Shown: positions 55,327 to 64,000 of the stretch, piece by piece
Layout of the letters: the number at the start of each line of letters is the position of its first letter
Position numbering within the stretch: the stretch's first letter is position 1
NCBI GenBank assembly: GCA_029204225.1
Contig: CM055095.1
Coordinates: forward strand, 11,811,506 to 11,875,505
Source: Diphasiastrum complanatum
Taxonomy: Eukaryota; Streptophyta; Lycopodiopsida; Lycopodiales; Lycopodiaceae
Reading direction: 5' to 3'
Length of the DNA stretch: 64,000 nucleotides
Notes under the pieces: generated by a model
The model's database searches: none
Told to the model about the DNA's origin: nothing
Seen by the model: only the letters and a program-made list of their open reading frames with translations
Translations under genes and position numbers: made by a program

Positions 55327-56545
55327 ATGTCGGGAGGTGTTGTTTTGCCTATTGATCTGGTTTCTTACTGGCATTCTTAGAGAACTCTACAATCCTGGAT
55401 CTCATGATTAGTGCGCTTGCAATACTTACAGAACATCGTCTTCTTCAACTGTGGATTTGATAATTGTTCTTGACTTTGAGTCATTTTCTGATTTGATGCG
55501 GACTGCTTAAAGCTTTTCTGCTTCTATCATTTTGAGCCTTTGTTGACATATAAAGCTTGAGATGATGAAGTCGTCGAAGCATCTTGACCTCTTCGATTAT
55601 CTTCTTGCAGCAACATAGTGATAACTCTGGTAAGAGCTAAATCTGAGTGTGTTGTTATGATTATCACACAGTTCTCATATGTAGAGGGCAAACTTGAAAG
55701 CAATGTCATAATTGCATCTTTTGGCCTTTGACCATAAATGCTCCTTCGTCCATGTCGAGATTGGGAGATGATGGACTACATTCGCCTGTTGATCTGCTTA
55801 CTTGCTGGCATTCTTTTCTTTTAATATCCTGCGATCATGGATCTCATGATTAGTACATTTGCAATAATTACATAACATCTTCTTCTTCGACTGTGGATTC
55901 GGTTTCTGATTTGATGTGAACTGCTTAGAGCTTTTCTGCTTCTACCATTTTGAGCCTTTGTTGACATATAGAGCTTGAGATGATGAAGTCGACGAAGCAT
56001 CTTGACTTCTTTGATTATCTTTTTGCAGCAACATAGTAATAACTTTGGTAAAAGTCAAATCCGAGTGTCTCAATATGATCATCACCCAGTTCTCATATGA
56101 AGAGGGCAAGCTTGAAAGCAATGTCATAATTGCGTCTTGATCGTCTATGACTGATCTGACAGCGGCCATCTGTTGCAAGAGATTCTTAAATTGGTTAACG
56201 TAATTCTGAAGTGAATCTCCATTCAACATCTTGAGTGTGAAGAATTTTCTTCGTTCACATTATATAGTGAGCTCAGGATGTCCCATACTTCTTTTGAAGT
56301 TTGAGCTTCATATATGTGGCCAATATGAGTGTCTTATTTATTGAGAATAATAAGCGTGAAAGCTTTACCATCCTTCGATTTCCACTTTGAGTCGGTTGTG
56401 TCATCTTCGGACTTCACTTCGATACCTGTAACAACATCCCACAACTCGTTGGCGATTAGCAAGGTCTTCATCTTAAATTTTCAGACGTAGTAATTGGATC
56501 CATTCAACTTGTTTATGATAAGACCGACCTTACTTTGAGAATCCA
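55327..56545 (-). pseudogene. Ty1/copia gag with internal tandem duplication
   Basis: The minus strand from 56545 gives M-D-S-Q-S-K, L-N-G-S-N-Y-Y-V, TGA at the conserved Trp, K-F-K-M-K-T-L-L-I-A-N-E-L-W, a frameshift near 56230, then F-K-N-L-L-Q-Q-M, D-A-I-M-T-L-L-S-S-L-P, L-Y-V-N-K-G-S-K and a zinc knuckle (C-N-Y-C...H...). The last 420 bases or so are repeated: D-A-I-M-T-L-L-S-S-L-P to the zinc knuckle occurs again at 55709-55400. Only gag is present. Confidence 0.8.
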
Positions 56546-56595
56546 TCTGGAACTTGTTTATGATAAGAACGACTTTACTTTGAGAATCCATCTGG
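56506..56595. repeat. 45-bp tandem duplication at the gag start
   Basis: Two units, 56506-56550 and 56551-56595, differ at two positions. Each holds the gag start codon and the first 15 codons in frame. Confidence 0.85.
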
Positions 56596-56765
56596 AACTT
56601 TAGACTGTCAATAATTCAATGTCATTAAGAGACAGATGTTGTGCTGCCTACAATCGAAAATCAACTACCTGATAATGAAATTGGATACCACAAATTGAAG
56701 AATATGATACAGTGAAAAATATCTAATAATATCGATTTGATATCACGAAAGTTATCAAGTATTAG

Positions 56766-56780
56766 AGCTCTGATATAACA
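56766..56780 (-). promoter_or_regulatory. Degenerate primer-binding site
   Basis: AGCTCTGATATAACA resembles the complement of the iMet PBS with several changes. It lies about 200 bases upstream of the minus-strand gag. Confidence 0.35.
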
Positions 56781-58265
<1,485 letters not shown>

Positions 58266-59330
58266 ATGGCTGAAGGAGGACCAAGGAACCCACGACCAAT
58301 TATTGTTAGAAGGTCTCCTCGTCTAGATATACCAAAATACAATGGGTTATCTGATCCGTCAGATTTCTCCAGATTTTTTTTGAATCGTGTAGGGTTTATG
58401 ACGAAGTTTTTCCACAAGATAACTTCAGCTATTCCCTATGGCCTTAACTGGAGCTGCTCAAGATTGGTCTAATAACCAAGATGAAGTAGAATGACAAGAT
58501 TGGGAAGTGGTTAAAGCCGCTCTCATTACGAGATTTAAGCCAGAAAAATTTATTGAAGACCCCTTTCTCCTTTTAAGTAAAATTAAAATGGAAAAGAGAG
58601 AGGCAGTAAGAAATTATATTGAATAGATTAAACACCTCAGATCTGAGTGTGATCCCGATTTGATCAATGAAGATGCTTTGATCATGTGATTTTTAGCAGG
58701 TCTACCCAAACGGATTAGATGCGAGCTGAAATGCCATACTAAATATGCTACGATACAAAGCGCTATGGCTGATGTAATTCATGAGGAGGATGAAGATTCT
58801 GACGATGAACCAAATATTGGAATGTTGCCTTATACAGCAGGGCAAACCACGACAACATCCACCACCATTGCATCAACGAATATCAATGCTACTACAGAGA
58901 AGATGATTGATGAATTTGAGAAACTTGGACAGAGGCAGCAGATGCAGCTAAAAAAGATGCAGTCCCAAATTGACAAAAAACTATTAAATTCTAAAATCAA
59001 CAAAAAATAATTGTTTTATTTATTTGAAAAACTAATTATTTTAAAATAGTAAATTTTTTTTTGTATGAAATAAAAAATATCTTGAAGACGTTCAAGCTAA
59101 GAGTAGCAAAGCAACTGAACAACTTCTTAAGACTTTTCCTAGTCGAAAAAATGTCTGTTGTTCAATTTGTGCTGGAAATCATACCATCAACGAATGTCCA
59201 TCGCTAAAAAGACGAATGACAGAGAGTGTTTGTCATTTGTGCAATACTACGGGTCATGAAACAGCCTTTTGCTCATTTAATTCTCGGATTATCCGACAAA
59301 GTATGCTAAGCTTCAGTATCGAGAACCTAC
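58266..59330 (+). pseudogene. Gypsy gag with two zinc knuckles
   Basis: From the ATG at 58266: a basic start, P-R-L-D-I-P-K-Y-N-G, then after a frameshift A-A-Q-D-W-S, L-I-T-R-F-K-P-E-K-F, D-P-F-L-L-L-S-K-I-K, R-N-Y-I-E, F-L-A-G-L-P-K-R-I-R. An acidic stretch follows (E-E-D-E-D-S-D-D-E), then a coiled-coil helix and, after an A-rich gap, two knuckles: C-S-I-C...H...C (X3 spacing) and C-H-L-C-N-T-T-G-H...C (CX2CX4HX4C). Stops at 58470, 58626 and 58687. No protease follows; an LTR start lies at 59386. Its position suggests a gag from the same family as the RNase H at 53702, unproven. Confidence 0.75.
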
Positions 59331-59385
59331 TTATACAAAGGGTGTTGGAGAGAGGGAGATGAACAAGTTGGGAAAAGGTGCCATA

Positions 59386-60316
59386 TGTTAGAAACAAAAA
59401 ATAAGCTCAAAGAGGTAAGATGAACACAAATGAGAAACGAACTCGAACAAGAAATGAACGAGAAACAAACTCGAACAGAAAATGTTCGTGCATAGCGGAA
59501 CGAGTTATACGACTCTCTCCATAAGCATGACTACGCCTATCAGAACGAACAAAATGGTAGTGATGGGAATCATAGTCGTTCTTGATTACATAGCCAAACT
59601 TTAAGAAATAAATGAAGGTCCAGAAGAATGGTTTGTCGCGAATAGTAAGAAAAACTATTTGTCGTGAATGATTCGCGAAGAGCTAGATGGGGCTCGACTG
59701 ATAATTAGTCGCGAATGATTTGTGAAAGACAAGACTAAATGTTAGTCATCTATTATCAGAAAGAACAACTAGAAAGATCATACAGATTGAATGATAAGCA
59801 TAACAATATTAACATAGATCTGAATGCAGAACAAAGAACTGTATCAGATTAAGTATATCATGTATACATGTCAATATTGCGGTGGAGCACAAGACAATAG
59901 TGGACGAAATCGCATGCCCTACGAAGCTTATACAATCTGTAAAGAAATAAAACCTTATTGTTGACAATCAAAAATCAATGTGCAAGTCATCTACTTCATC
60001 TCATTCATCAACTCATTCACTCATTCATAAACTGAATACACAAATGTTATCCAGTATATATATACATAATATTACAAGTGTGCAGATGTGGAAAGTGCAA
60101 AGTGGATGTGCTGTCTGTAAGAGATCGTGGGTGGCTGCAGTTGTTGTCCAATCTGTTAGCGTAGTTGCATGGGGTGAGCGTGAAAAGGATGCAACGTCAG
60201 TCAGTGCTGAAGTGATCGTTGGTGATGACAATGCGAAAAGTGCATCACTCTTACGAGAAGTCTTAGGATTAGATTTACAGGGTGCCTTTGCTTTTAGGGT
60301 GCCTTTGGACTTTATA
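59386..60316 (+). repeat. Probable 5' LTR
   Basis: Between TGTTAGAAAC (59386) and a perfect PBS at 60318. A TATATATATA box lies at about 60055-60064. Inside (59395-59740) are repeated GAACGA-type words, TTCGCGAA and small palindromes. The PBS-proximal end lacks a clean CA, and no second copy is present. Confidence 0.45.
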
Positions 60317-60317
60317 T

Positions 60318-60330
60318 TGGTATCAGAGCC
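60318..60330 (+). promoter_or_regulatory. Primer-binding site, tRNA-iMet
   Basis: TGGTATCAGAGCC, perfect match. No gag follows within the next 3 kb. Confidence 0.75.
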
Positions 60331-61322
<992 letters not shown>

Positions 61323-61476
61323 GTTCCTGACGCGCGGGCCCTTTTCTTTTCGGACTCTGGTTTTCTGGTAAGACCTGTGGAGGGAAGTGTGAAATGTGTG
61401 GTAAAAGAGGGGGCGGAGGTGGTTTCGGGTTTGGTAAACTTGAGACAACTTAAAGTTGTCATGGAGTTTAAATGGT

Positions 61477-61503
61477 GGGGGGGGGGGGGGGGGGGGGGGG
61501 GGG
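61477..61503. repeat. G27 homopolymer
   Basis: Twenty-seven consecutive G, able to form G-quadruplexes. The length may be imprecise because of sequencing error. Confidence 0.85.
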
Positions 61504-62814
61504 TTTGTTTTGCAAGTCTGGCAATTTTTCCTATGGGTTTTCTCGTTGGCTTTTTCTTTTTCATGTGGGCATTTTAGTCATTTTTGGACTACGTAAAAGC
61601 AAAGGTAGTTACTTTTTGAATGAAATGTAATGGGTTACATAATGATAGATTTTTGATGCATTGACAAGTTTTTTTCGAATTTTTATTGCTTAAGATCCAT
61701 TTTGCAATGATCATTGGTATAAATTCTATAAGCACGATATTGTCCGTTAAAAGCTACGTTTTTTTGGACATTGCTCAAATAGAAAAGTTACACTAGTAAT
61801 GAGTTTAACCGAACGTAAATGTTTTAAATTTTTTAAATTTTAGTATGCAAATGGATAAATGAAATTTGGATTAGGGGTGGCAAATGAAAATTTGCCTGGC
61901 ATCACTCGACTGTGATGACCTCCTAATTGATTCAACACATGGTTAAAATTTTGGACCGTGGTGTGTCGAAATTTCATTTGGGCAATAAACAGAAAAAAAA
62001 CCGAATGGAAAATCTAATCGATAATTAGCCATTATAATATACAGCTTGGGCTTACAACTGGAAATTTTTTTGGTGATTAAAGCCCAGAAGTTGTCGATGA
62101 CTGGATAAATCGTTGATTGAGCTACTTTAGCTTGCACAATGTCCCTGAATAAAAAGAGCGAATTTTGTCAATTTTTTGCCTTGGGTAAGGCCTCCTTATG
62201 GTGGAGGACGCAACCCATAGAATTGTGTTTGGGCTGTATTCCTGGGGGAATTCCGTAAGGCTTTCTCACAATTGACGAATTATATTCGCTTTATTAACTA
62301 CAATGGGCAACCGAGAATTGGACACTTGTGTCTAGAAATTATTGGATTTTTTTTAGTAAGGTGTCATTTTTTTCAGAAATAGACACGATAAAAAACGGCC
62401 CAAAAGCCTAGGATAGAAAAACTTAAATGGAACGAGAAAGTTGTTTCTTGTTATGCTTGAAGCTATGGGCGTATCAACACTGTTTGTTGTTAAGAACAAG
62501 AAAATGTCGGTTCATTCTTTCCCATTTCTAAATCTGTCATCGTGAACCTTACGACAACCGTAAAGATTGTGAAAAGGGGCGAAAGAATGTTTGATTGAGT
62601 TGAAGTTGGAATTTTTTATAAATTCCTGAGAACTTTTATAATTTTTTTATAAATTTTATAAATCAGGAAGTGGAGGGCCTTCGTGGAGGAAAAACCTTTG
62701 GTATGGGACGCAGGCAATTCCAAAATGAAGATTTGAAACTAACTGGATCAGTTGACCATAGTATGGCCATAAGTCTTAGTGATGCCAAATACTATCGATC
62801 ATAAAATGGGTGTT
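61504..62814. other. AT-rich DNA without recognised gene
   Basis: Short ORFs only; no repeat partner noticed. Confidence 0.4.
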
Positions 62815-62889
62815 TTGTCGGAAATTTGAGATATTGGTCATGACCTCTTTTTTGGATATCTCAAATTTACAAAACCGAAATTCCGACAA
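62815..62889. repeat. Nested imperfect hairpin
   Basis: TTGTCGGAA and ATTTGAGATAT pair with ATATCTCAAAT and TTCCGACAA. The right arm carries a 12-to-14-base insertion between the two pairing blocks. Confidence 0.65.
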
Positions 62890-63689
62890 GTTATTTCTTT
62901 GTAAAAGATATATTGGTGAATTTCTTAAACTATTATTAACCCGGTTTTTTGTGATTCCTTGGAAGGTAATCTTTTATTACCCGTTGATCATGGACGATGT
63001 CCCAGAAATAGTTAATGGAACTGTTTTCTAAAAATGATTTTCCTTGCTTAAATCTTTGAAAAAATCATTTTCTGATTTATGGGTTTATTCTCAAGCTTGG
63101 TAACCAAGAAGATCTTTGGTTTAGGCAGTATGTTGGGACATCATTGGTATTTGCTTACAATGATGCAACACTTCTTTTGACTTTCAAGATTTTCTCGTAT
63201 CTTTTCTTTGAAACTTCTCCAGAGCAAATCACGAATGATATTTGGAAACTCAGGGCATTTCCTGTTGCAAGGGGGAGAGGTAGGAAGATAAGAGTGTTAT
63301 CAAGGAGAAGCATCGATCAGAAATTCTAGGAGGAATCTATTATAGATGGCGGACCTGTTTTATAAATCAGAAACGATAGGATATTCAGATATTACAAAAA
63401 TCCTTTATGGATTATAGTAGATTTTTTATTTAAAGATTTAAAGGGGGGGGGATTTAGAAATACTTTTGTGATAGGAAAGTGGCTGATAACAAGTCCGATT
63501 GATCTGTGTCAGAACTTGGTAATTCTATTGCACGATAGGGGTTGTTGAAACCTGTTCCTTGCTGGATATTAGAAAATCCATTTCAGTCTTTCCCTGATTC
63601 AAGGAATCTTGCAAACTTGAATTGACTCCTGAAAGTACTCATTGCCAATACTTTCCAAAATAAGGATCGGACTCATAAAGCTCTCGAAG
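62890..63689. other. AT-rich DNA with unrecognised short ORFs
   Basis: A 61-residue plus-strand frame (63144-63329) ends in a basic stretch (A-R-G-R-G-R-K-I-R-V). Nothing recognised. Confidence 0.3.
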
Positions 63690-64000
63690 ACATTGAAACA
63701 ACCCCGGTTCTATAACAGGTAAAGCTCAACTGATTAATAACCGGTAACCTACTCAAAGCATCCACTAGAGTATTTTGACTTCCTTTACAATAACGTATAG
63801 AAAAGTCAAAGATTTGCATCAGCTCAGCCCATCTAGCTTGCCTCCCCTTTAAATCTGTAGCATCACAAAAATATCAAAGAGTCTGATGATTCGTCAAAAC
63901 TTCAAATCTGGCTCCATATAAATAATGTCGCCAAATTTTCGAGGAATGAACAATTGCTACAATTCCTTCTCATAGGTACAATACCTAGACTGAGCAAAAT
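63690..64000 (-). pseudogene. Gypsy RNase H, cut by the window edge
   Basis: The minus strand reads R-H-Y-L-Y-G-A-R-F-E-V-L, then T-N-H-Q-T-L (Asn where Asp is usual), a stop, Y-F-C-D-A-T-D-L-K-G-R-Q-A-R-W, F-S-I-R-Y-C-K-G-S-Q-N and V-D-A-L-S-R-L. A frameshift near 63940 separates it from the upstream Y-E-K-E-L piece. The element enters from beyond the right edge. Confidence 0.75.

Overview
The window looks like a nuclear segment of a land-plant genome with a large retrotransposon load. The evidence is one spliced plant gene, tRNA-iMet-type primer-binding sites beside LTR-like sequence, many decayed Ty1/copia and Ty3/gypsy (chromovirus and Tat/Athila-like) fragments, long (GA)n/(GT)n microsatellites and AT-rich filler. 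The species cannot be read from the sequence. The protein style of the host gene (a plant secreted glycerophosphodiester phosphodiesterase) would fit a fern or other early-diverging lineage as well as a seed plant; this is only an impression.

Host gene: one gene is intact, a 7-exon GDPD-family gene on the minus strand, 23043 to 18526. Its exons join in phase to a 389-residue secreted protein. An unrecognised secreted-type ORF (23849-23487) lies upstream, and the gene carries a large compound microsatellite in its last intron.

Left third (1-15300): a primer-binding site with a leader holding five degenerate hairpin repeats; a copia 5' LTR, PBS and decayed gag (1616-3835); then a minus-strand Tat/Athila-like gypsy (about 13196 down to 4900). 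That gypsy has an extra decayed ORF after pol and possibly an antisense coiled-coil ORF (4114-4761). It is interrupted by a solo LTR with a 5-bp target duplication (12050-12752) and by a minus-strand copia fragment (7396-10789) whose protease/integrase part is inverted. A copia 3' end and LTR (13185 on) and another minus-strand copia gag (14846-14385) follow.

Middle (15300-27700): degenerate minisatellites, a diverged 300-bp direct repeat, the GDPD gene, GTAC-dense and CA-rich DNA, an inverted LTR fragment and a 150-160-bp tandem repeat.

Gypsy cluster (27750-41950): chromovirus A (minus, nearly full length, truncated 5' LTR), chromovirus B (plus, 3' half only), and gypsy C (minus, with the reverse-transcriptase core deleted), mixed with LTR pieces in both orientations. 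The LTR-like stretch at 40650-41751 is rich in GTAC palindromes.

Right third (41950-64000): filler with hairpins; two copia copies of one family in opposite orientation (49327-47400 minus, 49839-52528 plus) that appear to share an integrase deletion; an unrecognised block of plus-strand ORFs (52529-53701); gypsy RNase H; a copia gag with internal tandem duplications; a gypsy gag with two zinc knuckles; an LTR-plus-PBS; (TC)65 and G27 tracts; and a gypsy RNase H running off the right edge.

Except for the GDPD gene and a few unrecognised ORFs, the recognisable coding regions are broken transposon genes. Many stops are consistent with C-to-T/G-to-A change. I see no coherent undescribed multi-gene system. 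The most unusual signals are the hairpin array near the left edge, the GTAC palindromes, the recurrent stop at one gag tryptophan, and the extra ORFs of the Tat-like element.
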